This document shows positions 27,627 through 37,463 of a DNA stretch of 64,000 nt, in pieces; positions within the stretch are counted from its first letter, which is position 1, and each line of letters starts with the position of its first letter. This DNA is from Helicobacter trogontum (GTDB taxonomy: Bacteria > Campylobacterota > Campylobacteria > Campylobacterales > Helicobacteraceae). The DNA lies in the NCBI RefSeq assembly GCF_000765905.2, contig NZ_JRPL02000006.1, positions 1 through 64,000 of the forward strand, in the 5' to 3' direction. A program made the translations under genes and the position numbers. Below the pieces are notes generated by a model. It did not search any database and had not been told where the DNA came from. It worked only from the letters and a program-made list of their open reading frames with translations.

Positions 27627-28211
27627 ATGAGTGTAATATTTAGAATCTTAGGTAAAGGTATAATGGTTATTTTACCATTTGCGGTTGTAGTGTGGTTACT
27701 TTTTTTTCTGTTTGGAATTTTGGAGGGTATATGGGTTCTTATACTTGATATGGTTCATTTTGTTGTCAAAAAAGTAGCAAATGAGAATCTTGATACAACA
27801 ATCCCTAGCATTGTTGTAAGCGTGGGATTAATTTTAGTTATGTTTTCTCTCATTCTTTACATTGGCTATAAATTTGAAAAGCGTCAAAATGCAATTTTTA
27901 TTAAATTGGGCGAGTGGGCATTATCTAAGATTCCTATTATGGGAAGTGTGTATTATACGATCAAGGATTTAGTGAGTATGATAGGAGGTAGTTCAAAGGA
28001 CAAGTATTTGGGTGTTGCCTATGTAACTATTGGAGAGGGTGAGATTTTAGGCTTTATTACAAAAGAAGAGGGTGAATATTTTTGGGTATTTTGTCCGCTT
28101 ACCCCACCTACTTCAGGACTTCTATTAAGGATTCATAAAAATAAATTAAAAAAGTCTTCAATGAGTGTGAGTGATGGCTTAAAAAAAGTATTATCATTTG
28201 GTATGAAATAA
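27627..28211 (+). CDS. DUF502 family inner-membrane protein
   Basis: A 194-aa membrane protein with two N-terminal helices (about residues 8-32 and 56-80), a PNGxxxxY-like region reading KIPIMGSVYYTIKDLV, and a soluble C-terminal part with FVFCPLTPPTSG-like residues (FWVFCPLTPPTSGLLL). DUF502 proteins are widespread and of unknown function. I choose ATG 27627 behind GTGAGG over a GTG at 27615 that would include the ribosome site. It lies 21 bases after rnr and probably belongs to the same transcript. Confidence 0.85.
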   Translation: MSVIFRILGKGIMVILPFAVVVWLLFFLFGILEGIWVLILDMVHFVVKKVANENLDTTIPSIVVSVGLILVMFSLILYIGYKFEKRQNAIFIKLGEWALSKIPIMGSVYYTIKDLVSMIGGSSKDKYLGVAYVTIGEGEILGFITKEEGEYFWVFCPLTPPTSGLLLRIHKNKLKKSSMSVSDGLKKVLSFGMK

Positions 28212-28233
28212 AATCTTAAGATAGGAGAGAAAT

Positions 28234-28743
28234 ATGCCAATTAAAAAAAGGGTGAAAAAGGACAATGAGGGAGAAAAAAGCGGTATCCCGTTATACACGC
28301 CATTAAAATATAGTCTTGAAAAAAGTGGTATGGATAGTGCAACTGCAGGGCAAACTTCATGGCTTTTTGTAAGTCTCCTCATTGCTGTGGTAATGAGTGG
28401 GTTATACATCCTTGTTACCTCTGTATTTGATTTGAAGCTTCCAGAATCCTTATCTCATAATCCATTTTTTGAAAATGGCTTTTTATTTATTGTGGTGATT
28501 TTACATTTTTGTATTGTTATGTTGCGTTTAAAGTATTTGCTTGTGAATACACTTTTTGTTATTGCTTCATATATTGTGCTTTCTGTGTTGCATTTACGCG
28601 ATATTTATGTTCTTTTGTCGTTAGGTTTTGTGCTTTTTATTATCTATTTATTGACGCCAATTTATTCATGGCGTATTAAAATGCTTGATGGGATTTTATA
28701 TTTTGTATATGCTATTACTGCGTTGCTTTTGACTTATACATGA
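28234..28743 (+). CDS. multi-pass membrane protein, function unknown
   Basis: A 169-aa protein with a charged N-terminus (MPIKKRVKKDNEGEKSG) and four or five membrane helices (about residues 45-65, 83-103, 105-120, 125-143 and 150-167). I recognise no motif. AGGAGAG precedes the ATG by six bases and the gene begins 22 bases after DUF502, so it closes the nrdA-rnr-DUF502 run. Confidence 0.7.
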   Translation: MPIKKRVKKDNEGEKSGIPLYTPLKYSLEKSGMDSATAGQTSWLFVSLLIAVVMSGLYILVTSVFDLKLPESLSHNPFFENGFLFIVVILHFCIVMLRLKYLLVNTLFVIASYIVLSVLHLRDIYVLLSLGFVLFIIYLLTPIYSWRIKMLDGILYFVYAITALLLTYT

Positions 28744-28850
28744 TAGGCGTTTGGGTTTATGTATGTAGGATTTATGTGTAGCAACCCAATAATCCCCTTT
28801 TTTCAACACTTTTTGTTATAATTTTATTTTTAATTTGATAAAGGGGTTTT

Positions 28851-30458
28851 ATGCAAGATAAACACTCAAATACTAAAAACGATTTAGATTCTAAGAAGTG
28901 CCCCCTAAGCCCTGCGACCACGCAAATACCAGAAAATTTAGATTCTATGCTGAATACAGATGATGATACAGAATCTATAAGAAGCACCAAACAGACAACA
29001 CAGAATCTATCTTCTACAGATAATGCAGAATCCAAAGACTTGCAAACGGATATGCCACAAGAAACAAAATCACAAGATAAAATTATAAATGTTTTACTTG
29101 GTGTTGGACTATCTCTTGTTCTAGGTGTGATTGTTTTTTGTTTTGCATATTTTTATTTACATGCAACATTAAAGGTTTCAATGCTTATTGGTATTATGGG
29201 CTTACTTATAACGCTTTGGACAAATAAAGCTTTGCCTATGGGTGTTGTATCCTTGCTTCCTATTATTCTATTTCCAAGTTTTGGGATCTTAGACACAAAA
29301 AGTGCAACAGCAAATTATGCAAATCCCATTATCTATCTTTTTTTAGGCGGTTTTATGATAGCAACTGCAACAGAGAAGATAGGATTGCATAAAGTTATAG
29401 CCAAATGGTTTTTAGCACGATTCCCCAATAATACAAAAGGCGTTATTTCTGCTTTAGGTGTAGCATCTGTGACGCTTGGGACAGCCCTTTCAAACTCCAC
29501 GGTTGCACTTTTGTTATTACCTGTTGCAATGTCAATTACAGATAATAAGGTTTTACGCACAAGATTTTTACTTGCAGTAGCTTTTGGTGCAAGCATTAGC
29601 GGCATTACTACACCTATTGGAAGCCCACCAAATCTTATTTATCTTGGTTTTTTAGAATCTCAGGGTTTAAGCGGTATTAGCTTTACAACATGGATCTTTA
29701 TGATGGCACCATTGACCTTTTTAATGCTATTTATGATGATAAAAATTCTGTCTTATGGTGTGAGTGATCAAGCACTCAATCTTAGTGTATTTGATTCTGT
29801 TTATGTGAATGGAACTCATAAAAGACTTTTAGTGTTTATTGCTGCATTGCTTGTCATATTGCTTTTAAACTCCCCTATAAGACCATTTTATGATGGGATT
29901 GGTTTTAATGAAAATATTGTTTTACTTGCTTTTGGATTAATGATGTTTATCCCAAAGATAGGTTTTTTAGATTGGGATGATACAAAGTCTATACCTTATG
30001 AAATTATCTTTTTATTTGGTGCTGGATTTTGTATTGCCACTGCATTTTCACAAGCAGAACTTGGGGGTGCATTTGTATCGTTTTTTGCACATTTTGATGG
30101 TTTGCCTCTCATTGTTTTAATCTTTCTTGCATGTGTATTTGCGATTGTTGCTACAGGATTTTTATCAACTACAGCACTGATTGCTATATTGCTGCCTATT
30201 ATAGAGGTTGCGACCCAGTCATTTTTGAGTGATGCTTCGCGTGTTTTACTTATGCTTGTTATAACAATCTGTGCAAGTTTTTCATTTATGATTCCAATCA
30301 GTACTCCACCAAATGCTATAGTATTTGCACAAGGTGGCATTAAAGCATGGGACATGATACGATTTGGCTTTTTACTAAGTCTTGTTGGTATTGTGTGTGT
30401 TACGCTTTTTTCTGTATGGTATTGGTGGAGCTTCCTTGAGGTAAAACCACTTGGTTAA
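28851..30458 (+). CDS. DASS-family anion:sodium symporter
   Basis: A 535-aa inner-membrane transporter of the divalent anion:Na+ symporter (SLC13/CitT) family. The first 75 residues are hydrophilic, Asp/Ser/Thr-rich and probably disordered; about eleven helices follow. The two sodium/substrate signatures are present: TTPIGSPPNLIYLGF near residue 260 and SISTPPNAIVFAQGG near 487. C4-dicarboxylates or citrate are the usual substrates, but the exact one cannot be read. The long disordered N-terminal tail is unusual for the family. Confidence 0.88.
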   Translation: MQDKHSNTKNDLDSKKCPLSPATTQIPENLDSMLNTDDDTESIRSTKQTTQNLSSTDNAESKDLQTDMPQETKSQDKIINVLLGVGLSLVLGVIVFCFAYFYLHATLKVSMLIGIMGLLITLWTNKALPMGVVSLLPIILFPSFGILDTKSATANYANPIIYLFLGGFMIATATEKIGLHKVIAKWFLARFPNNTKGVISALGVASVTLGTALSNSTVALLLLPVAMSITDNKVLRTRFLLAVAFGASISGITTPIGSPPNLIYLGFLESQGLSGISFTTWIFMMAPLTFLMLFMMIKILSYGVSDQALNLSVFDSVYVNGTHKRLLVFIAALLVILLLNSPIRPFYDGIGFNENIVLLAFGLMMFIPKIGFLDWDDTKSIPYEIIFLFGAGFCIATAFSQAELGGAFVSFFAHFDGLPLIVLIFLACVFAIVATGFLSTTALIAILLPIIEVATQSFLSDASRVLLMLVITICASFSFMIPISTPPNAIVFAQGGIKAWDMIRFGFLLSLVGIVCVTLFSVWYWWSFLEVKPLG

Positions 30459-30481
30459 AGTAAGATTCTAAAAGGATAATT

Positions 30482-31399
30482 ATGGAACACAAAAAAACAC
30501 AAAAAAGTACGCGACAAACCTCAAGAAATAAAACTTATGTTGCTAAAAAAAATACAAATATAACTCAAAATCGCAACAGCTATCATAAAAAAGGTGCAAC
30601 TATTACACAAACGCAATCCGCAGTTACAGCAAAAAAAACTCAACACACACAAATAATGCAAGGCACAAAGGCTTATAAATTGCTTGCTCTGCAATGTAAC
30701 ATTTCTACTAATAAGGCAAAAGATTTAATCGATTCTGGTAGAGTGAGTGTTAAAGGTAAAAGGCTGCTTATAGCACGCACATTGCTGCCACTTAATACCA
30801 AATTTGATGTCCTTACTACACCTTGTGCCGTGATATTTGAAGATAATGATATAGTAGCTCTTGATAAGAGTGTAGGGGTTGAAAGTTACAATTTGCTTAA
30901 AACCTATCCACATTACAAGCTTATTAATCGTCTTGATAAAGATACAAGTGGCGTGATTTTACTTGCAAAAAATGAAAAAATGCGTCAAAATGCAATACAG
31001 GCATTTAAACAGAAAAAGGTAGAAAAAGTATATTTCGCCCTGATTGAAGGTAAAGTGTATGAAGAAATTGTTATTGAAAAAAAGATAAGTACGCAAAAGG
31101 ATTCTAAAGCAAAAAGCCATATTAATGATCATGGCTTACATGCACAAAGCATAGTTACGCCAGTGCAAACTTTTACATATACAACTCTTGTCTCTGTGCA
31201 AATCCCAACTGGTAGAACTCATCAAATACGCATTCATCTTGCAAGTATTAAACATCCTATTGTTGGAGATATTATTTATAATAAAACAAGCAAGATCAAG
31301 GCAAAACGACTCATGCTACATTGTCAGAAAACCTCACTTTTAGGTTATAGATTTGAAAGTGGCGTGGATATACATGAGGCATTTGAGATTAATGATTAA
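30482..31399 (+). CDS. RluA-family pseudouridine synthase
   Basis: A 305-aa RNA-modifying enzyme. After a basic, low-complexity N-terminus of about 60 residues there is an S4-like RNA-binding domain (LLALQCNISTNKAKDLIDSG) and the synthase core with the catalytic Asp in INRLDKDTSGVILLAKN, then YFALIEGKV and PTGRTHQIRIHLASI. Target rRNA or tRNA positions are unknown. It starts 23 bases after the transporter gene and may share its transcript. Confidence 0.9.
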   Translation: MEHKKTQKSTRQTSRNKTYVAKKNTNITQNRNSYHKKGATITQTQSAVTAKKTQHTQIMQGTKAYKLLALQCNISTNKAKDLIDSGRVSVKGKRLLIARTLLPLNTKFDVLTTPCAVIFEDNDIVALDKSVGVESYNLLKTYPHYKLINRLDKDTSGVILLAKNEKMRQNAIQAFKQKKVEKVYFALIEGKVYEEIVIEKKISTQKDSKAKSHINDHGLHAQSIVTPVQTFTYTTLVSVQIPTGRTHQIRIHLASIKHPIVGDIIYNKTSKIKAKRLMLHCQKTSLLGYRFESGVDIHEAFEIND

Positions 31400-31617
31400 A
31401 GTCTTACTTGTGTTAGATAGTTTAGTTTAGCACGTATTACTGGGATATCTAAAATCATTTTATTTTTACGCATAGGTTAATTTTATGATTTGCCAATATA
31501 TGAAAATATAGAAATTTAGTTTCTAAAACTCTTCTATAAGAGATTTATAATCTTATTAGAATCTAAAATAGAGTTAGATGTAGCCTATCTATGCTTTTAC
31601 CCAAATAGGTAGAAATA

Positions 31618-32232
31618 CTAATAAGCGACATGCTCATAAAGTTCTATTACTCCTAAACCATCTTGTATGAGTGTGCGTGTTACTCTTTGATTTTCCCTGC
31701 TCAAGCAACCACTTAGGTTAAAAAAAAGCGTCTTGTCATCTTTTCGCCAGAGCGTATAGGTGCACTTTACATTGTATGAATTTATGAAGGTGTAGTTATG
31801 CTCTTCATTGTCTTTTGGCAAACCAAGGTTAGAAAGCTTAGATAAATGTGCGATGCGATCTTTCTCGTTTGTTGTATGATGGTGTTTTAAGTATAAAACT
31901 AGGTTTTCTAAGAAGATTCTATGCATCATATCAATATTTGCTTGTGGATAAAAACATTTTGTAGCATAACACATAATGCTGCCATCACAAACTTTTTTTT
32001 GCCAGTTCTCATCGCACTTTGCTTCCTCTACATAGTTGTTTTGATTGAAGAGTATTTTTATACGCTTTATAGTTGCGTCTAACCATTTATTTTTTGTCTT
32101 GGAATCTGTTGGCTTCACAGAATCTTGTGTTTGACTAGATTCTATTCCCCTTTTTGAATCTAGCCTAGAATCTGCTATCACAAGATTTAAACATACTATA
32201 AAACCTAACATGCTTTTATATATAAAATTCAT
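31618..32232 (-). CDS. secreted protein with cysteine pairs, function unknown
   Basis: A 204-aa protein with a signal peptide (MNFIYKSMLGFIVCLNLVIA, cleaved near residue 20), an Asp/Ser/Lys-rich spacer, and a folded part with Cys residues in AKCDENWQKKVCDGSIMCYA and TKCFYP, then VKCTYTL and SGCLS, suggesting periplasmic disulphides. I do not recognise the family. ATG 32232 is chosen because GGAGAGGGG lies just upstream and would otherwise be translated. It is convergent with the pseudouridine synthase gene. Confidence 0.6.
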   Translation of the reverse strand: MNFIYKSMLGFIVCLNLVIADSRLDSKRGIESSQTQDSVKPTDSKTKNKWLDATIKRIKILFNQNNYVEEAKCDENWQKKVCDGSIMCYATKCFYPQANIDMMHRIFLENLVLYLKHHHTTNEKDRIAHLSKLSNLGLPKDNEEHNYTFINSYNVKCTYTLWRKDDKTLFFNLSGCLSRENQRVTRTLIQDGLGVIELYEHVAY

Positions 32233-32247
32233 ACAACCCCTCTCCAA

Positions 32248-32581
32248 ACAAACTCTACAACATGCATTGCTTTTAATAAATAAAGGTATTTTTTTAATAT
32301 AAGACGTATTTTTAGATACCTTTTACTTTGCGATCTAGCCTGTCACTCTCTTTAATACCACATATTGTTTAAGATTTTCAATCCTTTTTGTATCACAATC
32401 TTAGTTATTAAGTCTGTTGTCTATTATCTATAATAGATGCCCTATTTTACAATTTTTGTTTAAATTATTATCAAATTATAGGACTAAACCCTGTTTGTAT
32501 GTGCATATTCTAGTGAATATGCAGATGAGATTAACCATCTACACTACATATTGTAATAATACTTATAAAATATTTGGTATT
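32248..32581. other. 334-base intergenic region with a perfect stem-loop
   Basis: TGCATATTC at 32502-32510 and GAATATGCA at 32515-32523 form a nine-base stem with a TAGT loop, about 60 bases past the stop of the TonB-dependent receptor on the minus strand. It may end that transcript, although no T-run follows. No ORF is visible; the promoter of the secreted protein gene must lie here. Confidence 0.4.
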
Positions 32582-34960
32582 TTATAAATGTGCAAATTTA
32601 TATCGTGCTTGTATGTAGAAACTCGCACCTGCTACACGATAAAAATCATAATAGCGATTATTAGTCATATTTAAAAAGCTCATTGATAGATCAAGGTTAT
32701 TCTTAAAAATATAGCCAAGTTTTGCGTTTAATGTAAATTGTGCATCATATTCACCAAATGTGCGATAGAGTGGTAGCGAATTAATATCATCATTATAAAA
32801 TGCCGATGTAAAGTATGCCCATAAAGACGCATATAACCCCTTATCTTCTCCATAATTTAAGCTAATATTTGCCATATGCTCTGGAGTATCCACTAATTGT
32901 TTGCCAATAGATTCTGGCTGTGATGGGTTTTTTAAAACTCTTGCTAGAGTAAGTGTATAATTGCCATCAAATCGCAAGGATTTCCAGATTGGTATCTGAA
33001 AACTTAACTCAACTCCATTAATCCTACCATATCCTGCATTTGCATACATAAAAGGACTAATATTTGTTCCTGCACCTTGTCTATAAATCATATTAAAAAG
33101 TTCTGTTTGAAAGTAATACAGGCTTAGATTCCCATGATCTGTATTAAATTCTGTCCCAACTTCAAAGCTTATCCCTGTTTCTGGTTTGAGGTTTGGCGAT
33201 GTAAGCCATACGATTCCGCCATGAGAGGCTTGATACTGTTCACGCAATGTTGGCATTCTAAACCCTGTTCCAACACTTGTTTTTAATATCCACCATGAAA
33301 ATGGCATATAGTTGAGTGAGAACTTAGGACTAAGTTGCGAGGTGTGATTATTTGTTAAGTTAAGTTGTTTGTCATTGGCAAGTGCTCCAAAAACATAACC
33401 CTGAAAATTCAACCAGTAATCATAACGCAATCCTAATGTTGTGCTCAACGAATCAAGCCATTCAGCTTCCCAATTTAGATAACTTGAGGCTACAAAGGAC
33501 ATACCCCCATATCCTCGGTATGCGTTTTTATTGACACTTGTTTTATCTTTCCAATTACTTAAATGATAACTTGGTGAATCAAAGTTTAAATAGCGTAATT
33601 GAAGTGCAGTAGCAATATTATGCTGCTCATTAATATGAGTGTGATAAAGTACATCAAGATAGTTACTTGAGGTATAAATGTCTTGTGTGTATCCTAGTCC
33701 ACCTGCTCGTGTAGCTTGTCCCTTTAACCCATCGATCCATCGACTGAATAAATTAACACTTGATAGTGAGATTCTTAATTCCCCTTCATCAAAATATTTC
33801 ATATACACAACATTGCCCAAAAAATGCGTATATGATCCATAACCTCCATATCCTGATCCCACAAATGGATCAATTGTCCCTGAGTTATTATTTGGCACTT
33901 CAAAGACTGGTTTACCATTAGAATCTGTTATCAATGTGCGTGGATTCACAAATGTATAATTGTGATTTGATACACTAAACATACTTGAGAGCATACTGGT
34001 ATCTGAAAGATCATATTCTATTTTTAATCTAGTGTCCCATATTTGCCACTCTCTTCTGCCCTCATCACCAATAATGTATCGACCTGCTTTATCAAAATAG
34101 CCTCCATTTATACCATTTGGTTTGGAGGTGAGATAAACTGGAGTGCTTGTATAACCTTGTGAGTTATTCATACCAGCACTCAATTTTATACGTAGCTTTT
34201 TATCAAGAAACGCGTTACCAACACTAAAATATAATCTTGTTAGGTTTTTTTCCGCTGTATTGGGGATAAATTCATTACCATAACCTGCTAATGCTTCAAC
34301 TTCGAATTTGTTTGGCATAGAAGTGATGAAGTTAATAACTCCTCCAATAGCATTTGTACCATATAAACTTGAAAATGCACCTCTTGCTACTTCTACTCTT
34401 TTAACATCGTATAATGAAATTTGATTTAAGAGTCGGTTTTCGCCCTCCAGATCTGTCAAGATAACACCATCAAGCATAATAAGTGTACCATAGTTAATCC
34501 CTCGTATTTTTATCTTTGGGCGTGGATTAAAACTTACATCATTGTCAATTCGCACGCTGACAAGTTTTTTAACAATGTCAGTTATTTTATTATTTGTCGT
34601 TGTATTGATTTCTTGTTCACTAACTGTGCTAATGTTACCTGGTATTTTTGAGACATCGGTTGCTAGTGCATTACCTGTTGTAACAATAGAATCTAGGCGT
34701 TTATAATGAGCTTCATGCTGCAAGGGTGATTTTGTGTCTGCAGCTACGGAGTTTGTGTTGGTATGTATTTTTTCTATGTGATTATTTATTGCCACCTTAT
34801 GTTTGTTTGATGCAGATTCTAAAAATACATGAGAATTAGGCGTATTATTAAGACTAAGTCCCAACAGAGTGTTAGTATAGCAACCACATAAGATTGCAAC
34901 AATCAATTTCTTATTAATATAAACATAAAGTTTTTTGTCTCCTGATGTGTAATTGAGCAT
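32582..34960 (-). CDS. TonB-dependent outer-membrane receptor
   Basis: A 792-aa receptor. After an N-terminal signal-like stretch, the plug reads LDSIVTTGNALATDVSKIPG, then IKIRGINYGTLIMLDGVIL, RVEVARGAFSSLYGTNAIGG and VINFIT, followed by a 22-strand barrel with late motifs SPKFSLNYMPF, GTGFRMPTLREQY and LKPETGISFEVG. It imports a metal chelate or cobalamin using TonB energy. A Fur-like palindrome over its promoter points to an iron-related ligand. ATG 34960 is preceded by AAGGAATCAA. The C-terminus ends FAHL, not the usual aromatic. Confidence 0.92.
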   Translation of the reverse strand: MLNYTSGDKKLYVYINKKLIVAILCGCYTNTLLGLSLNNTPNSHVFLESASNKHKVAINNHIEKIHTNTNSVAADTKSPLQHEAHYKRLDSIVTTGNALATDVSKIPGNISTVSEQEINTTTNNKITDIVKKLVSVRIDNDVSFNPRPKIKIRGINYGTLIMLDGVILTDLEGENRLLNQISLYDVKRVEVARGAFSSLYGTNAIGGVINFITSMPNKFEVEALAGYGNEFIPNTAEKNLTRLYFSVGNAFLDKKLRIKLSAGMNNSQGYTSTPVYLTSKPNGINGGYFDKAGRYIIGDEGRREWQIWDTRLKIEYDLSDTSMLSSMFSVSNHNYTFVNPRTLITDSNGKPVFEVPNNNSGTIDPFVGSGYGGYGSYTHFLGNVVYMKYFDEGELRISLSSVNLFSRWIDGLKGQATRAGGLGYTQDIYTSSNYLDVLYHTHINEQHNIATALQLRYLNFDSPSYHLSNWKDKTSVNKNAYRGYGGMSFVASSYLNWEAEWLDSLSTTLGLRYDYWLNFQGYVFGALANDKQLNLTNNHTSQLSPKFSLNYMPFSWWILKTSVGTGFRMPTLREQYQASHGGIVWLTSPNLKPETGISFEVGTEFNTDHGNLSLYYFQTELFNMIYRQGAGTNISPFMYANAGYGRINGVELSFQIPIWKSLRFDGNYTLTLARVLKNPSQPESIGKQLVDTPEHMANISLNYGEDKGLYASLWAYFTSAFYNDDINSLPLYRTFGEYDAQFTLNAKLGYIFKNNLDLSMSFLNMTNNRYYDFYRVAGASFYIQARYKFAHL

Positions 34961-34986
34961 TTGATTCCTTCATTAAGCTTTGCTGT

Positions 34987-35039
34987 ATTATATATTACAA
35001 ATATTAAAAGAAAATAATTATTATTTTCTTTTAATATTT
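34987..35039 (-). promoter_or_regulatory. promoter with 19-bp perfect palindrome (probable Fur operator)
   Basis: TATAAT is read on the minus strand at 34992-34987, 27 bases before the receptor start. Immediately upstream, 34999-35017 and 35021-35039 are exact 19-base inverted arms around TTA. The centre AATAATTATTATT matches the AT-rich inverted Fur box known in Helicobacter. A repressor bound there would cover the -35 region. The operator lies between this gene and speA, but speA reads away from it, so it serves the receptor only. Confidence 0.75.
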
Positions 35040-35109
35040 AAAGGGTATTGTCAAGTGTGGATAATTTATTTTAAGATTTTTTGTTGTGGAATGCTAGGGT
35101 AAGATTTTC

Positions 35110-36963
35110 CTAAATTACTCCTTGAGGGCTTATGGTTCGCAAATAACCATTTTCACTTAACATAACATAAAGTTTTCCTAATACTGCTTTTTTTGTCTCC
35201 ACGTCTAAATCACTATCTTCTATGTGTTGCTTCAAGATTCTTTCAATTTCTTTTGTGTCATAATCTAAGTCATCTAACACATCAACTATTGTTTGTGCTT
35301 CTAGTAAATTTGCGATTTCATACCCCTTATTAAGCTCATCATCAAATATAATGCTAAATTCTGTTGGATGTGTAAAAAGATTATGTCGCATGCCTAGCAC
35401 CTCTTGATATGCTCCAACAAGGAAAAAGCCTAAAAAATATTCTTCTTTTGACACATCAACATCGTGCAAAAAAAGTGGCATTTGTGGATTAAATGATATT
35501 TCGCCATCACTATCACAGGTAATATCCCATAGGCTTGCAGCACGAGTTGGACGACGATTTAATCTATCAAGTGGCATAACAGGGAAATTTTGCTCTAATC
35601 CCCAATAATCAGGTAAACTTTGGAAAAAGCTACAATTTAGCAAATATCTCTCTTGCACACTTTTTTGTATTTTCAATATCTCGTTATGATTTTTATACTT
35701 TAATAGCTTAATGACCTTTTTTATAATCAAATGCACGAGCACTTCTGTATTGCTTCTATCTTGCAAATCAATATATCCTAAATCAAAAAGTGTAAGTAAA
35801 GATTCCATATGATCAAGACTATCATGCAGATACTCTATTGCATTCTTTTCTGTGATAGAATTATATAAGTCGTTGAGTTCTTCTACAAGTGGCGGATTAG
35901 AATCTTCCTTCAGCTTTAATGCACTTTCCTCATATTCTTGTGAAAATAGTTCTAATACAGGGGCTACTAAAACCGCATGTGAAGCGGATATAAAGCGACC
36001 AGATTCTATAAAAATATCAGGTTCTAACTCATTTTTGTTCTTAGCAATCTCTTTTAAACTAAAGACTACATCGCCGCTAAATTCAGCTAGAGTATAGTTT
36101 TTACAATTCATACTTTCATGCTGTGCATATTCCACCGCCAATCCACCACCAATATTTACTGCAGTAAGATTTTTGGCCCCCATTTTTCTAAGCTCTGCAT
36201 AGATATTGCCAACCTCTCTAATTGCTTTTTTCAATGGCGAGATATCACTGATTTGACTACCAATGTGAAAATGTATCATTGTGAATTTATGCAAAAGCTT
36301 TGAATGTTCTAATATCTTCATAGCTTCTAAAAGCTCTGTGGAAGTTAATCCAAACTTAGAGGTGATACCACCACTCTTTGCCCAAATACCAGTCCCAACA
36401 CTATGCAAACGTATTCTTAGACCAATATTGGGATAAGGTTCTGCCATTTCACTTGCAATTTCTATAATGGTTTTTAGCTCATTTAGTCCTTCTATTGTGA
36501 GCGTGATGTCATGTCCCATATTTGCAGCAATAAACCCTAGCGAAATCATTTCCTTATCTTTAAACCCATTCACTGTTATAGGACTGCCTTTATTTGTGTA
36601 AGCCATAGCCACGATAAGTTCTGATTTGCTTCCAGCTTCCAAACCATAGCATTTATCGTTGCTAAGCTCTACTAGAGGTAAGACGAAGTTTGGCATTTGA
36701 TTAACTTTTAGAGGGAATACCGCTTTAAAGCAGCCCTGATATTGATACTCCCGAATGGCAGCGTGAAAAGCTTCATAAATTTTTGTAATTTGATTCTCTA
36801 TTAAATGCGGAAATCTTAAAAGCAATGGTCCTTTATATCCCTTCTCTCTCGCCTCTCTTACAATATCGATGAGTGCGGGTTTTACCTTATAATTCACCTT
36901 GACCACGCCATCATCAATAATAAAATCATCATTCGACCATAACTTAATGCCATAATCAACCAT
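35110..36963 (-). CDS. speA: biosynthetic arginine decarboxylase
   Basis: A 617-aa PLP enzyme of fold type III that turns arginine into agmatine for polyamine synthesis. The PLP lysine is in FKAVFPLKVNQ, and the glycine-rich phosphate loop is NIGGGLAVEY; FHIGSQI and the C-terminal FLVGAYQEVLGMRHNLF are typical of SpeA. Length is normal. The C-terminus ends LRTISPQGVI. The gene lies alone on the minus strand; polyamine genes that would follow (speB, aguA) are not in the window. Confidence 0.95.
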   Translation of the reverse strand: MVDYGIKLWSNDDFIIDDGVVKVNYKVKPALIDIVREAREKGYKGPLLLRFPHLIENQITKIYEAFHAAIREYQYQGCFKAVFPLKVNQMPNFVLPLVELSNDKCYGLEAGSKSELIVAMAYTNKGSPITVNGFKDKEMISLGFIAANMGHDITLTIEGLNELKTIIEIASEMAEPYPNIGLRIRLHSVGTGIWAKSGGITSKFGLTSTELLEAMKILEHSKLLHKFTMIHFHIGSQISDISPLKKAIREVGNIYAELRKMGAKNLTAVNIGGGLAVEYAQHESMNCKNYTLAEFSGDVVFSLKEIAKNKNELEPDIFIESGRFISASHAVLVAPVLELFSQEYEESALKLKEDSNPPLVEELNDLYNSITEKNAIEYLHDSLDHMESLLTLFDLGYIDLQDRSNTEVLVHLIIKKVIKLLKYKNHNEILKIQKSVQERYLLNCSFFQSLPDYWGLEQNFPVMPLDRLNRRPTRAASLWDITCDSDGEISFNPQMPLFLHDVDVSKEEYFLGFFLVGAYQEVLGMRHNLFTHPTEFSIIFDDELNKGYEIANLLEAQTIVDVLDDLDYDTKEIERILKQHIEDSDLDVETKKAVLGKLYVMLSENGYLRTISPQGVI

Positions 36964-37463
36964 AATGCCTCCAAATGCTAACGCACATCTATATTACATT
37001 TATTGGTGTCGCCCATTTATTATCAACAAAAATAAATGCAGAATATAAAACAGATTCTAGCAAATTTTATTCAAAAATGAAAAACTACATTTTATAAATG
37101 ACATGGTTATGATATTTTGTAAAAATGTAAATAAACTAAGAGGATATAGCTTCTTTATGGCTATCTATGGGGTGATTCTGCTTTCTTTCTTGTTTGGTTG
37201 TTTATGATGTAATATGTTAATGTAGTGAAAAAATTAAGAAGCAAGTAATATGATGAGCACAGCCCAATATGATTTAGATAAAAATATTTTTAAAGGTTTT
37301 ATTATTTGCACTTTAAGCATTATGTTTTTAAAGCACTGAAATGTAGATTCTAAATACAATGTTATACCTTTCTGCAATATTTAAGATTATAAGTCAAACA
37401 TTATATGTTTGACGTAGTAAAACAAATTTTATATAAAAAATCATAAAACTCATAATCTTATTG
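36964..37463. other. 500-base intergenic region with tiny ORFs and an operator-like palindrome
   Basis: A perfect nine-base inverted repeat, GTCAAACAT at 37393-37401 and ATGTTTGAC at 37405-37413, lies about 50 bases before the rpsB promoter. Two tiny plus-strand ORFs exist: 37157-37207 (MAIYGVILLSFLFGCL, a lipobox-like end) and 37250-37339 (29 aa, MMSTAQYDLDKNIFKGF and a hydrophobic tail). Neither has a strong ribosome site, so I do not list them as genes. Confidence 0.4.
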
